This document shows, one piece after another, positions 1 through 8,240 of a stretch of 24,775 nucleotides of DNA. Within the stretch, counting starts at the first letter, position 1; every line of letters begins with the position of its first letter. The notes under the pieces are model-generated. The model saw nothing but the letters and a program-made list of their open reading frames with translations. It was not told the origin of the DNA and searched no databases. This DNA comes from an uncultured archaeon (GTDB taxonomy: Archaea; Thermoproteota; Nitrososphaeria; Nitrososphaerales; Nitrosopumilaceae): assembly GCA_937896495.1 (NCBI GenBank), contig CALBNQ010000116.1, positions 1 to 24,775 of the forward strand, written 5' to 3'. Both the position numbers and the translations under genes were made by a program.

Positions 1-24
1 GTGCAAGACAAGGCAACCAGATTT

Positions 25-32
25 GATATATT
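25..32 (+). promoter_or_regulatory. TATA box for the cupredoxin gene
   Basis: The sequence GATATATT ends 22 nt before the ATG at 54, the spacing expected for a leaderless archaeal transcript. Nothing recognisable lies in the bases before it. Confidence 0.5.
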
Positions 33-53
33 CATTAAAAATAATAAAAAGTC

Positions 54-575
54 ATGAAACAAATTTCTTTAAAAAAATCTATCCCAATAACAATATTTTC
101 AATATTATTAATCTCATTTTCAGTAAATTTTGCAAATGCTGAATCATCTCCAGAATGGGTAAAAAATACGGCATTGTGGTATGGGGAAGGCATTATCTCA
201 GAATCTGAATTCCTAAACATGGTAAAATTTCTGATTGAAAATGAGATAATTGTGATTGAAAAAGAATTGCAAATATCAGCAAATATGAATCCAGAAATTT
301 TAATTCCCAATGGAAATTTTGATGTTTCAAGTTCATCATTTTACATACCATTAAATCTAGAAACAGTAACTGGAGCTACAGTTACTTGGGTTAATGAGGA
401 TTCAGTCCCACATACAGTCCAAAGTCAAGATGAATCAGGAAAAGTGATTGATATTTTCAATAGTATACCGCTCAATACGGGGGACAGATTTGATTTTACA
501 TTTGAAGAATCAGGAGTATACAACTACTTTTGTTCATTTCATCCTTGGAGAGTTGGTGTAGTTACAGTAAAGTAA
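54..575 (+). CDS. Secreted cupredoxin with N-terminal WVK-type repeat domain
   Basis: This is a 173-aa exported protein. Residues 1-29 form a signal peptide (lysines, then a hydrophobic stretch ending ANA). Residues about 33-68 form a short domain with the pattern PEWVKxxAxWxxxGxIxxxxF, also present twice in the secreted protein at 21701-22603. Residues about 80-173 form a cupredoxin fold with apparent copper ligands His120 (VPHTV), Cys160 and His163 (CSFHPW). Small blue copper proteins of this kind are abundant in ammonia-oxidising archaea and are thought to replace cytochrome c as electron carriers outside the membrane. In amicyanin-type sites the axial Met sits six residues after the Cys; here that position is Arg166, so the site may be altered. 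The gene stands alone and looks leaderless. Confidence 0.85.
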   Translation: MKQISLKKSIPITIFSILLISFSVNFANAESSPEWVKNTALWYGEGIISESEFLNMVKFLIENEIIVIEKELQISANMNPEILIPNGNFDVSSSSFYIPLNLETVTGATVTWVNEDSVPHTVQSQDESGKVIDIFNSIPLNTGDRFDFTFEESGVYNYFCSFHPWRVGVVTVK

Positions 576-626
576 CAACATGAATAAATTTTCAAAATTA
601 ATAAAATAAATAGAAATTGGAAATAG

Positions 627-1424
<798 letters not shown>

Positions 1425-3542
1425 CTATTTTCCGCGTGTTTTGCCCCATTGAGCTAATGCAGATGCAGCTGCAACCCAAGTTCGAAGATCACTGTAAACT
1501 GGAACATTGTGTTCCTCAATTAATTTAATCATTTTTTCAGTATATGGTCCACCGTTACCACCAGCAAGAATTGGTTTCTTCTTTTTCTTAGATAACTCAT
1601 CTAGATAACCAATTATTGTTTCTTCAAGTGGATCATCTTGGAATACAAACCATGGCATTGCAATGTCAATATTCTTTTCATCCAAAAATTGTTCAATGAC
1701 AAATTTATAATCATCAGCAGTTGCACCGCCACCTACATCTGCAGGATTTCCATTATGAATTGGTACAGTTGGTGGGAAATGGTCCTTTATTTTTTTGAGT
1801 GGTTGAGGAGATAATTTTCCTATTGTAAGACCCAATCTTTCTAATTGATCAATTCCACCAATCATTGGTCCTGCACCATTACTAGTCATTGCAACACGAT
1901 TACCCTTTGCATGTGGTTGCCATGCTAGTGCCTTTAAGACTCCAACTAATTCTTGATAACTGTCAACTGAAATAATTCCTGCTTGCTTGAACGCACCCAT
2001 AATCATTGCATTTGATCCACCTAGTGAGCCAGTATGTGATGCTGCTTGTTTTGCACCTGCAGCAGTTCTACCACTCTTCCAAATTACAATTGGTTTCTTT
2101 GTATCCTTCATTACACGTTTAGCAGTATTGATGAATTTTCTACCATCACCAAATCCTTCAACGTATAATCCAATTACTTTAGTTTGAGGATCATTTGCAG
2201 CATACCATATCATATCTGCTTCATCAACATCAGAGCGATTTCCAAAACTAATCATTTTTGACAAACCAAATACATCAGCACTTTCTAACATACTGATTCC
2301 CATAGTGCCGCTTTGTGAGAAAAATGCAACGTTTCCTAATTTTGAACGTACCATTCTTTCTTGTCCTTGGAAAGCACAATCAAGACGATTTGCTGCATTA
2401 AACATTCCAATGCAATTAGGACCAATTACACGGATTTTGTGTTTTAATGATAATTCTTTAACTTCAGCTTCCATAGCGGCTCTATCGCCACCAAGTTCCT
2501 TTCCACCACCAGAAACGATTACAACATTATGAATTCCTTTTGCAGCACATGTTTTCATTATAGGTCCACATGCTGAAAGATCAACACAGACAACAACCAA
2601 GTCAATTTTGGATTTGACTGCATCCAATGATGGATAACATTTGATTCCAAGAATTTCTTTTTGTTTAGGATTAATTGGGTATACTTTACCTTTGTAATCT
2701 TGTTTTCCAAGTGCATCCAAAACAGAGTTACCAATTTTTCCAGGAGTAGCTGATGCTCCAATTAATGCAACAGATTTTGGAGTAAAGAAGGACTCCATGG
2801 ATGTAATGTTTGGTTTTGCTTTTGAAATTGAATTTTTCTTTAAAGTGTCATTGAGAATAATTTTTGCGTCAACTACAAAGTGAGACTTTGGATAAACGAT
2901 TACTGGATTAAAGTCGATGCTGTTAATGTAATTGGCATTTTCTACACCTAGTTTTCCAATACCTACCAACATTTTTGCTACCATGTTAAGATCAATTGGT
3001 TCACTTCCACGGAATCCTTTGAGAAGTTTGGAACCCTTGAGTTCGTTTAACATTGATTTTGCATCAGATGTGCTAATTGGAAGCATTCTAAATGCAACAT
3101 CTTTGAATACTTCAGTCATTACTCCTCCCAATCCAACCATAATCATTGGGCCAAATTGTGGATCATTTTGAATACCTACAATTAATTCAACACCTTTTGG
3201 AACCATTTTCTCCAAAAGAATTCCTTTAACATCGACTCCTTTCTTTTTAGATAGTCTTCCATACATGTCATTGAATGTCTTTTTTACATCAGCAACATTA
3301 TCAATTCCAACTTTAACTCCACCAACGTCAGTTTTGTGTAAAATTTGTGGAGATACAACTTTCATGACAAGTGGGAATCCAATTTTCTTGGCTTGTTTTA
3401 CTGCATCATCAGCTGATGTAGCTAAGGCATAAGGAGGAACTTTAACACCATAAGTTTTGAGAATAGATTTTGATAATTCTTCAGTGATAACTTTGTGATC
3501 GGTTTTGATTGTTTCTTCAAAAATTTTCTGTACTGCAGTCAT
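1425..3542 (-). CDS. ADP-forming acyl-CoA synthetase, probable 3-hydroxypropionyl-CoA synthetase
   Basis: From the ATG the protein is 705 aa. The N-terminal part (to about residue 230) is an ATP-grasp (beta) domain with [11 protein letters not shown] and HKTDVGGV. It is followed from about 250 by the CoA-binding alpha part ([15 protein letters not shown]) and ligase regions. The phosphorylated His is in ASHTGSLGG, about residue 503. This is a fused beta-alpha ADP-forming acyl-CoA synthetase. In N. maritimus such an enzyme activates 3-hydroxypropionate while making ADP rather than AMP, which is the energy-saving step of thaumarchaeal CO2 fixation. The neighbouring dehydratase gene supports that substrate over 4-hydroxybutyrate. 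An in-frame TTG lies 27 nt further upstream (3569), but a TATA-like TATATTAA at 3570-3577, 28-35 nt before the ATG, favours the ATG and a leaderless message. Confidence 0.87.
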   Translation of the reverse strand: MTAVQKIFEETIKTDHKVITEELSKSILKTYGVKVPPYALATSADDAVKQAKKIGFPLVMKVVSPQILHKTDVGGVKVGIDNVADVKKTFNDMYGRLSKKKGVDVKGILLEKMVPKGVELIVGIQNDPQFGPMIMVGLGGVMTEVFKDVAFRMLPISTSDAKSMLNELKGSKLLKGFRGSEPIDLNMVAKMLVGIGKLGVENANYINSIDFNPVIVYPKSHFVVDAKIILNDTLKKNSISKAKPNITSMESFFTPKSVALIGASATPGKIGNSVLDALGKQDYKGKVYPINPKQKEILGIKCYPSLDAVKSKIDLVVVCVDLSACGPIMKTCAAKGIHNVVIVSGGGKELGGDRAAMEAEVKELSLKHKIRVIGPNCIGMFNAANRLDCAFQGQERMVRSKLGNVAFFSQSGTMGISMLESADVFGLSKMISFGNRSDVDEADMIWYAANDPQTKVIGLYVEGFGDGRKFINTAKRVMKDTKKPIVIWKSGRTAAGAKQAASHTGSLGGSNAMIMGAFKQAGIISVDSYQELVGVLKALAWQPHAKGNRVAMTSNGAGPMIGGIDQLERLGLTIGKLSPQPLKKIKDHFPPTVPIHNGNPADVGGGATADDYKFVIEQFLDEKNIDIAMPWFVFQDDPLEETIIGYLDELSKKKKKPILAGGNGGPYTEKMIKLIEEHNVPVYSDLRTWVAAASALAQWGKTRGK

Positions 3543-3569
3543 CGTTCGATCGATAAAATCAAATCTCAA

Positions 3570-3577
3570 TATATTAA
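3570..3577 (-). promoter_or_regulatory. TATA box for the acyl-CoA synthetase gene
   Basis: On the minus strand this reads TTAATATA, 28-35 nt before the ATG at 3542. Its position is the main reason to prefer that ATG over the upstream TTG. Confidence 0.5.
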
Positions 3578-3584
3578 ACTTTGG

Positions 3585-4268
3585 TCAAAGTCCAAATGAT
3601 GATTTGAAGTTATTGTAAAAAATTTCCATATTTGATTTTACAATTGAAATATTTTCATTTATTTCAGATCGAATTTTCTGTGGATTAATGTATGGGATTT
3701 TTTGTAATTTTTCTTCAGTATTATCAAGCCACAAATTTACCATTTCTTCATTTACCTCCAAATGAAATTGTAAACCAATTGCGCTTTTGTATTGAAATGC
3801 TTGGTTTGGATAGTATTCAGAAGATGTCAATCTGACTGCATCTACAGGTAAATCAAAGGTATCACCATGCCAATGAAATACAGTAAAAGGGTTAGTCATG
3901 CCTGAAAATAGTTCAGAATTATTAGCAATTTTCAAATCATGGTAAAAGCCAATTTCAGTTTTAGGTCCACGATACACAGATGCACCAAAAGTTTTGGCAA
4001 TCAATTGAGAACCCAAACAAATTCCTAAAACAGGGATGTTTTTCTCAACAGAATTTTTGATTAATTTTTGCTCTTCTATAAGATAGGGTAAATCATCATT
4101 TACGCTTTCAGGAGCACCCAAAATAACAATCATTGAAAAATTATTTTTTGGAAGAGATTCATGTTTTGCATTAACTGATTTGATTTCAAATCCATCATTT
4201 TTTAATAATTCACCCAAATATCCAGAGCCTTCAATCCTAGTATTTTGAATTAATAGTACATCAGACAT
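3585..4268 (-). CDS. Class I glutamine amidotransferase (GMP-synthase-like GATase domain)
   Basis: This 227-aa protein is a single type 1 glutamine amidotransferase domain. The nucleophile Cys84 lies in GICLGSQ, and the other triad members are His169 and Glu171 in LQFHLE. HWHGDTF near 132-138 is typical of the stand-alone branch annotated as GMP synthase-like amidotransferase. The domain releases ammonia from glutamine or hydrolyses gamma-glutamyl bonds. No synthetase partner is next to it, so the acceptor is unknown. It lies just upstream of the acyl-CoA synthetase on the same strand, but that gene has its own TATA box, so they need not be co-transcribed. Confidence 0.8.
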   Translation of the reverse strand: MSDVLLIQNTRIEGSGYLGELLKNDGFEIKSVNAKHESLPKNNFSMIVILGAPESVNDDLPYLIEEQKLIKNSVEKNIPVLGICLGSQLIAKTFGASVYRGPKTEIGFYHDLKIANNSELFSGMTNPFTVFHWHGDTFDLPVDAVRLTSSEYYPNQAFQYKSAIGLQFHLEVNEEMVNLWLDNTEEKLQKIPYINPQKIRSEINENISIVKSNMEIFYNNFKSSFGL

Positions 4269-4367
4269 TAAAAAATATCAAAAACAGTGTTTAATATTTT
4301 AAAAGTTTTCAAATGTAAAAATAATCAAATAGGTAATTTTCAAATTATCATTCAAATTTAGAACTAT

Positions 4368-4610
4368 TCATTCATTATCTGAATCACAAATTAACAAAGT
4401 ATGAGTTACTCCAAGTTTCTTAATGGTTCTGATTTGTGTTGAAATTACATCATCAAGTGTTTTATTATCACTTGCACGTACTTTGATTACAATATCATAC
4501 ATTCCAAATAATCCTTGAATGTTTGTAATTGATTTGACTTTCTTTAATTCTTCAATTATACCATCTACATCCATATTTCCACATTGAATCAATACAAATG
4601 CCAAAGCCAT
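4368..4610 (-). CDS. Stand-alone Lrp/AsnC ligand-binding (RAM) domain protein
   Basis: At 80 aa the protein is only the alpha-beta RAM domain of Lrp/AsnC regulators, with no helix-turn-helix. The order is a beta strand (LAFVLIQC), a helix with VDGIIEELKKV, the turn GLFGMYDIVIKVRA, and the C-terminal strand THTLLICD. Such proteins form oligomers that bind amino acids or other small ligands and can act alone or with full-length Lrp proteins. Its ATG overlaps the stop of the zinc-ribbon gene upstream by one base (TAATG), with GGAGAT 11 nt before it. It is therefore the last gene of the zinc-ribbon operon and probably translationally coupled to it. Confidence 0.8.
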   Translation of the reverse strand: MALAFVLIQCGNMDVDGIIEELKKVKSITNIQGLFGMYDIVIKVRASDNKTLDDVISTQIRTIKKLGVTHTLLICDSDNE

Positions 4611-4831
4611 TAAGAAGAAATCTCCATTGTTTGTTCTAAATATACATAATTTCTTTTATATCTTGAAATTTTAGGTCTGGTTCTTAATTGCATTCCACAG
4701 CAAGGACAATGTCTTCCATCCCAATCAACAAATCTATCACAGACATTACACCTCTTTTGTCCATTGGCATAACGCAATCCATTAGAACTAAATTTTGTCT
4801 TGTATCGGTGACATACTCCCTTACAGACCAT
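4610..4831 (-). CDS. Small zinc-ribbon protein, paralogue 1 of the tandem cluster
   Basis: This 73-aa basic protein has Cys3 and Cys7 followed by His8, then RCNVC and CPCC pairs: two CxxC knuckles plus an N-terminal CxxxCH. It shares the family pattern RYxxGQKRCxxCxxFxxxxGxxCPCCxxxLRxxPRxSxxK with its four neighbours and with the gene at 23673. I infer zinc binding and, from the Arg/Lys-rich tail, possible nucleic-acid contact; the function is unknown. Its ATG overlaps the preceding gene by 11 nt, with GGAG 7 nt upstream of the start, and its stop overlaps the start of the RAM-domain gene. Confidence 0.75.
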   Translation of the reverse strand: MVCKGVCHRYKTKFSSNGLRYANGQKRCNVCDRFVDWDGRHCPCCGMQLRTRPKISRYKRNYVYLEQTMEISS

Positions 4832-5045
4832 GTGTAATCTCCGGTATGAGTTTTTTTAAGAAATTTTGTTTAGCTTTTGAGTTTCGAGGTCTACTTCTTA
4901 ACTGATGATTACAGCAGGGACACCACAATCCATCCCAGTTTATAAAAATAGAACAACGTTGACATCTCTTTTGATTATCAGCATACTGACAATGGTTAAT
5001 TCGTTTTGTCGTTTTGTAATTATGACAAATACCCTTACAGACCAT
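4821..5045 (-). CDS. Small zinc-ribbon protein, paralogue 2 of the tandem cluster
   Basis: The 74-aa product starts MVCKGICHNYK and contains RCQRC and CPCC pairs, followed by LRSRPRNSKAKQNF. The central IFINWDGLWCPCC is almost the same as in paralogue 5 (5556), so these two are probably the closest pair. GGAG lies 10 nt before the ATG. The start overlaps the upstream gene by 11 nt, and its own stop sits inside the Cys-Lys codons of the next gene. Confidence 0.75.
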   Translation of the reverse strand: MVCKGICHNYKTTKRINHCQYADNQKRCQRCSIFINWDGLWCPCCNHQLRSRPRNSKAKQNFLKKLIPEITHGL

Positions 5046-5274
5046 TTAGAATTATCTCCTTTCTTTGAGATTGTATTTTAAGAAATTTTTGTTTGTGTTT
5101 AGAATTTCGTGGTGATGTTCGTAATCTGACACCACAACATGGACAAAAATTGCCTTCCCAAAAAATGTAAAGATTACAAGAATTACATCTCTTCTGTCCT
5201 GATTCATATCGTCCTCTACGTGAAGGCATTATTGCTTTGTAGGAAATGCATTTGCCACTACAAGTACAACTCAT
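5035..5274 (-). CDS. Small zinc-ribbon protein, paralogue 3 of the tandem cluster
   Basis: This 79-aa protein begins MSCTCSGKCISYKA, with extra N-terminal cysteines compared with paralogues 1, 2 and 4, and then has RCNSC and CPCC pairs and the basic tail LRTSPRNSKHKQKF. GAGGT lies 6 nt before the ATG. A 73-bp gap (5275-5347) separates it from paralogue 4, so it may begin its own transcript. Its end, AATGGTCTGTAA, contains the start codon of the next gene. Confidence 0.75.
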   Translation of the reverse strand: MSCTCSGKCISYKAIMPSRRGRYESGQKRCNSCNLYIFWEGNFCPCCGVRLRTSPRNSKHKQKFLKIQSQRKEIILNGL

Positions 5275-5347
5275 AAAGAAACCTCACAATTCTGCATCAT
5301 TTGAAAATTGTTTTTGAAAAGATTTCCTTGTGTAAAAATTTTCATCA

Positions 5348-5566
5348 TCATACTTTTCGTAACCCCATTTTTTGCTCTACAAACATTTGTTTGCCTTTAC
5401 TAGTTCTTGGTTTGTTACGTAATCGTCTACCACAACACGGACAGAATCGTCCTTCATACTTTACAAATACATCACAGATTACACATTTTTTCTGACCATT
5501 AGCATAACGTAATGTCTGAGAAATCCATGTTGCTTTGTAATGGTGGCAGATTCCCTTACACGTCAT
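5348..5566 (-). CDS. Small zinc-ribbon protein, paralogue 4 of the tandem cluster
   Basis: This 72-aa protein has the family layout: MTCKGICHHYKA, then KCVIC and CPCC, then LRNKPRTSKGKQMF. GGAGAT lies upstream, with GGAG 10 nt before the ATG. It overlaps paralogue 5 by 11 nt, the third case in this cluster of the same nested start/stop arrangement. Confidence 0.75.
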   Translation of the reverse strand: MTCKGICHHYKATWISQTLRYANGQKKCVICDVFVKYEGRFCPCCGRRLRNKPRTSKGKQMFVEQKMGLRKV

Positions 5567-5834
5567 TAATTATGATCTCCTGTTTTTGAATTTGTTCCAG
5601 ATGCTTGTCCCTATACTGTTTGTTTCTAGGTTTTAGTCTTAATCTATAATTACAACATGGACACCACAATCCGTCCCAGTTTATGAAAATCTCACATCTT
5701 TGACATCTTTTTTGTCCCTTGGAATAACGTCCACCGTTATCAAGCCTCTTTGCCCTATATCGAATGCAAATTCCATTACAGTTACTTGCTATGTCTAAAA
5801 TCTCCCCAGAAAATGTTATCCCATTATAATACAA
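5556..5834 (-). CDS. Small zinc-ribbon protein, paralogue 5 (first in the cluster, start uncertain)
   Basis: The family pattern is complete (NCNGICIRYRA, RCQRC, CPCC, LRLKPRNKQYR). The only standard start in frame is the TTG at 5832-5834, which gives 92 aa with an N-terminal extension that no paralogue has. Aligned with paralogue 3, the expected start falls on an ATA codon at 5790-5792, preceded by GGGGAGAT with GGGGAG ending 9 nt before it, the same type of ribosome-binding site as the other family members. So either ATA initiates here, or an ancestral ATG has mutated and the TTG is used. The gene is divergent from the one at 5952. Confidence 0.65.
   Translation of the reverse strand: MYYNGITFSGEILDIASNCNGICIRYRAKRLDNGGRYSKGQKRCQRCEIFINWDGLWCPCCNYRLRLKPRNKQYRDKHLEQIQKQEIIINDV
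5802..5807 (-). promoter_or_regulatory. Ribosome-binding site pointing to an ATA start
   Basis: GGGGAG on the minus strand ends 9 nt before the ATA codon at 5790-5792 and continues into GGAGAT, the motif seen before paralogues 2 and 4. It lies inside the reading frame opened by the TTG at 5834, where a ribosome-binding site would have no purpose. Confidence 0.5.
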
Positions 5835-5951
5835 AAAGATTTTTTGAGTTATAGGATATCATTTCCAACATATACCAATCAAAGGCAATTTAAAGAATTA
5901 ATGGAATAACTGAATAAACTAATTAAGAAGAATAATAGAGTTTTCAATATC

Positions 5952-6155
5952 ATGGCAGAAAATTGTTTTGAATGTAAGAACAAGATTGAAGAGCATTCAA
6001 CAGAGCAATCAAAATTATGTCTTTCAAAAATGTCTGAGTCGCTAGTTGCAGTTTCAAATGTTCAGACAAAATTAAGAGAAATTACTGAAGAAGAGGCACT
6101 AGACCAATTTGTAAATACAAAAACTGGTGAGCCAAGCAGAATGGGTTCTAAATAA
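5952..6155 (+). CDS. Small thaumarchaeal protein of unknown function
   Basis: This 67-aa protein has NCFECKNKI near its N-terminus and a third cysteine in KLCLSKM, so a metal site is possible. The rest is polar and helical (EITEEEALDQFVNTKTGEP). I do not recognise the family. A TATA-like CTAATTAAG about 25-35 nt before the ATG suggests a leaderless transcript. Codon use matches the neighbours, and the clear promoter supports it being real. Confidence 0.6.
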   Translation: MAENCFECKNKIEEHSTEQSKLCLSKMSESLVAVSNVQTKLREITEEEALDQFVNTKTGEPSRMGSK

Positions 6156-6185
6156 AATTAAATATCATCTCTCACTAGTAGTATC

Positions 6186-6599
6186 ATGAGTAAATCTAAA
6201 TCCATAGAAAAAGAAACTGTACAAAATAATACGTCTGATTCTGTTTCACAAATTACAAAAGATAACATTCACAAGATTACTGCAAAATTAGAATCTCAAC
6301 TACCTGTAAAGACACAGCAATTTTCTGAAATGTACACAGCATATCTTCATACAATGAACAATACGTTTGATTCTTGTATCACATGTGAAAAGGAGTTAAT
6401 GGATAAACTCGGAGTTGATAAAGCAGTGTTACAAGCATTTGTAGAATTTAGTAAATCCCAAACGGATTCTGTTTTACAACAGATGGATTTCTATGCACAA
6501 TGGAGAAAATATTCAAATGATATGCAATTATCAGCAATAAAAAGTTGGGATACATTTATGCAAACTATAATTGATGCAAATCTCAAAATCTTCAAGTAA
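6186..6599 (+). CDS. Helical cytoplasmic protein, weakly phasin-like
   Basis: At 137 aa, the protein is predicted to be almost wholly helical, with no membrane segment and no signal peptide. It has long amphipathic stretches (residues 25-75 and 80-137) and one CITC motif. Its composition and its ending (DTFMQTIIDANLKIFK) recall phasins and the protein encoded at 7641-8069. Phasins coat polyhydroxyalkanoate granules, but no PHA synthase gene lies in this window, so that role is a guess. AATTAAAT at about 6157-6165 fits a TATA box for a leaderless message. Confidence 0.6.
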   Translation: MSKSKSIEKETVQNNTSDSVSQITKDNIHKITAKLESQLPVKTQQFSEMYTAYLHTMNNTFDSCITCEKELMDKLGVDKAVLQAFVEFSKSQTDSVLQQMDFYAQWRKYSNDMQLSAIKSWDTFMQTIIDANLKIFK

Positions 6600-6637
6600 T
6601 CTATACGACTGATTTTTCATAAATTAATAAAAAATGA

Positions 6638-6979
6638 TTAGAGGGCATCAGAGCCTGTCTTTTTTGATGCAATGTTTATCACATTTTCAACATCTGAAAT
6701 TGTAATAATTCCATCTCCTCCTACTCCAGTAGATGCTGCATCTGAAATTGCAAATATCACATCATCAGCTTTAGAGTCATCTACTATTGTAACTACTACA
6801 GCGATTTTGTTGTATTCTGCAACAAGGGAGCCAGTTCCTCTACCTGCACGAATAGTTTGTCGCTCACCTGATCCCCTTCCATTTCCTTCAAGAATGGAGA
6901 AACCACCAACTAAATCATTAATGGCATCAGAGACTGCACCAATTTTTGTTGCTCGAATTGTTGCTTCTATTTTCTTCAT
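6638..6979 (-). CDS. P-II family nitrogen regulator, divergent T-loop
   Basis: This 113-aa protein has the P-II fold: MKKIEATIRATKIGAVSDAI, a long T-loop (GRGSGERQTIRAGRGTGS), a B-loop (STGVGGDG) and a C-terminal ENVINIAS. P-II trimers sense ATP/ADP and 2-oxoglutarate and control ammonium transporters and nitrogen enzymes. By eye the uridylylated Tyr51 of E. coli GlnB has no counterpart. The B-loop lacks both lysines of the usual TGKxGDGK (here TGVGGDGI), so nucleotide binding may be changed. No amt gene is adjacent. A TATA-like TTTTAACTT about 25-33 nt upstream (7004-7012) suggests a leaderless transcript. Confidence 0.85.
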   Translation of the reverse strand: MKKIEATIRATKIGAVSDAINDLVGGFSILEGNGRGSGERQTIRAGRGTGSLVAEYNKIAVVVTIVDDSKADDVIFAISDAASTGVGGDGIITISDVENVINIASKKTGSDAL

Positions 6980-7219
6980 TGTGATTTTTGGATTTTTGTG
7001 AAGTTAAAAGGAATAGTATGTGTATATTTTGATTTTATGATATGAAATGAATTAATTTTGCAGACAGTGTGAGGGAGTATGATTTACAGTGTGTGCCTAT
7101 TGTAAATATTCACATCATCTAATTCGTTATTGTACTAACAATTACGTAACTATTATTTTTGATATGAATTATGATATTAAAGTAAAATCATTTTATACTA
7201 GAATAAAGTAATTTTTTTT
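6980..7219. promoter_or_regulatory. Divergent promoter region between the P-II gene and the gene at 7220
   Basis: This 240-bp spacer has a TATA-like box for each side (about 7004-7012 leftward, TTTTATAC at 7191-7198 rightward). Between them is a 7-bp inverted repeat, ATTTACA at 7082-7088 and TGTAAAT at 7101-7107, which could be an operator or a short hairpin. I see no gene in it. Confidence 0.4.
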
Positions 7220-7624
7220 ATGGTAACTAATGAAATCAAAGAGTTAGCAGATCATATTTTTCAAATTCATTCAGGGATTGAACATTTGGGATTAATTGAT
7301 TTGGAAGGACATGTGGCACTAGACCAATCATCAAAAGCTTCAGTTCCAAATGAGCCAGATACAGACAGGGTATTATTTTATTCTCAGGTTAGTTCAAGAA
7401 GAAATAGACGTGAACACTTTGATGAGGCATATGGGAAAACCACATACATTCACATCATGCGAGAAAAAATGCAACAATTAATGGTGTACATCCCAATGTT
7501 TACAGTATACCTTACACTGGATCATGCGATTAATCAAGATGAAGTAGCAATAATTGCCCAAAGTTTACACAATACAGATAGCGATATCATAGATAGAGCT
7601 GCAAAAAGTCTATTTTACAAATAA
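7220..7624 (+). CDS. Conserved thaumarchaeal protein of unknown function, possible roadblock/longin-like fold
   Basis: The 134-aa protein has an opening IHSGIEHLGLIDLEGHVALDQ and a mixed alpha/beta rhythm with a strand pair near MVYIPMFTVYLTL. This vaguely resembles roadblock/LC7 or profilin-like sensor domains, but the match is weak. I do not recognise a functional motif. It is cytoplasmic, with no signal or membrane segment. A good TATA box lies 22-29 nt upstream. It converges with the phasin-like gene at 7641, with a hairpin terminator between them. Confidence 0.6.
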   Translation: MVTNEIKELADHIFQIHSGIEHLGLIDLEGHVALDQSSKASVPNEPDTDRVLFYSQVSSRRNRREHFDEAYGKTTYIHIMREKMQQLMVYIPMFTVYLTLDHAINQDEVAIIAQSLHNTDSDIIDRAAKSLFYK

Positions 7625-7637
7625 AAAAAGAAAAACT

Positions 7638-7654
7638 CTACTAGTTTCTAGTAG
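7638..7654 (-). terminator. Hairpin and T-tract terminator of the phasin-like gene
   Basis: CTACTAG and CTAGTAG form a 7-bp perfect stem around a TTT loop. On the minus strand it is followed by GAGTTTTTCTTTTTTT (down to about 7623). The stem includes the last codons and stop of the minus-strand gene. On the plus strand it has no T-tract, so it mainly serves the minus strand. Confidence 0.6.
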
Positions 7655-8069
7655 GAGTAAAAGTGCTTATCCAAGATTGGATAATGTTTTTGTTTAAATC
7701 AGTAAATGCTGAAACATTGTCATTGAATGCTTTGATGTTTTGAGTAGTTGCATCCATTGCAGTTTTTACAATTTGATTTTGAATTGAACCTGCTTGAACA
7801 ATTTGTTTGTTGGAATCTACAATTACAGTTTTTGCAGCATCAGGAATTTCAGTGATCATTCCAGATTTTTGGGCAAATTCTTGTTGCATTGAGATTGCAG
7901 CATCAAATGATTTTTCTGCAGCTTTCATACATTCTTCTTGAAAATGAGTGCTTGCTTGGAAATACTGTGGAGTATTTTTTGTGATACTTTCAAAGTATTT
8001 TTGCACATTTTGCTTATAGATTGCATAAATGCTGCTTGTTTGATTTGTTTTTTGAGATTGTGTACTCAT
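7641..8069 (-). CDS. Phasin-like helical protein
   Basis: From the ATG at 8069 the product is 142 aa. It has long amphipathic helices, including IYAIYKQNVQKYFESI and DAAISMQQEFAQKSG, and ends SWISTFTPTRN. It is rich in Gln, Ala, Asn and Thr, and no membrane segment is seen. This profile fits the phasin group, which binds the surface of storage granules, but it is not proof. The reading frame stays open 129 nt further upstream, yet that part reads poorly as protein. A TATA-like TATATATA at 8091-8098, 22-29 nt before this ATG, sets the start. The gene at 6186 may be a distant relative. Confidence 0.65.
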   Translation of the reverse strand: MSTQSQKTNQTSSIYAIYKQNVQKYFESITKNTPQYFQASTHFQEECMKAAEKSFDAAISMQQEFAQKSGMITEIPDAAKTVIVDSNKQIVQAGSIQNQIVKTAMDATTQNIKAFNDNVSAFTDLNKNIIQSWISTFTPTRN

Positions 8070-8240
8070 AATTCCACATGAATAAAATCGATATATATAC
8101 TGTTGGTTTTCAGTGGTAATGAATGGTATCAGGTGACACATCTGTATCTCAAATGATGAACAATCTAACAAATAGGCATACTGAAAAATCAAATTCAAAA
8201 AGATAGAATTACTATAAAATTTACGATCAAATAAGATACT

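Noticed and set aside
3543..3569. TTG start extending the acyl-CoA synthetase by nine residues
   Set aside because: A TATA-like box overlaps this position and is correctly spaced for the downstream ATG.
8070..8198. N-terminal extension of the phasin-like protein
   Set aside because: The extension reads poorly as protein, and a strong TATA-like sequence lies inside it, 22-29 nt before the ATG at 8069.
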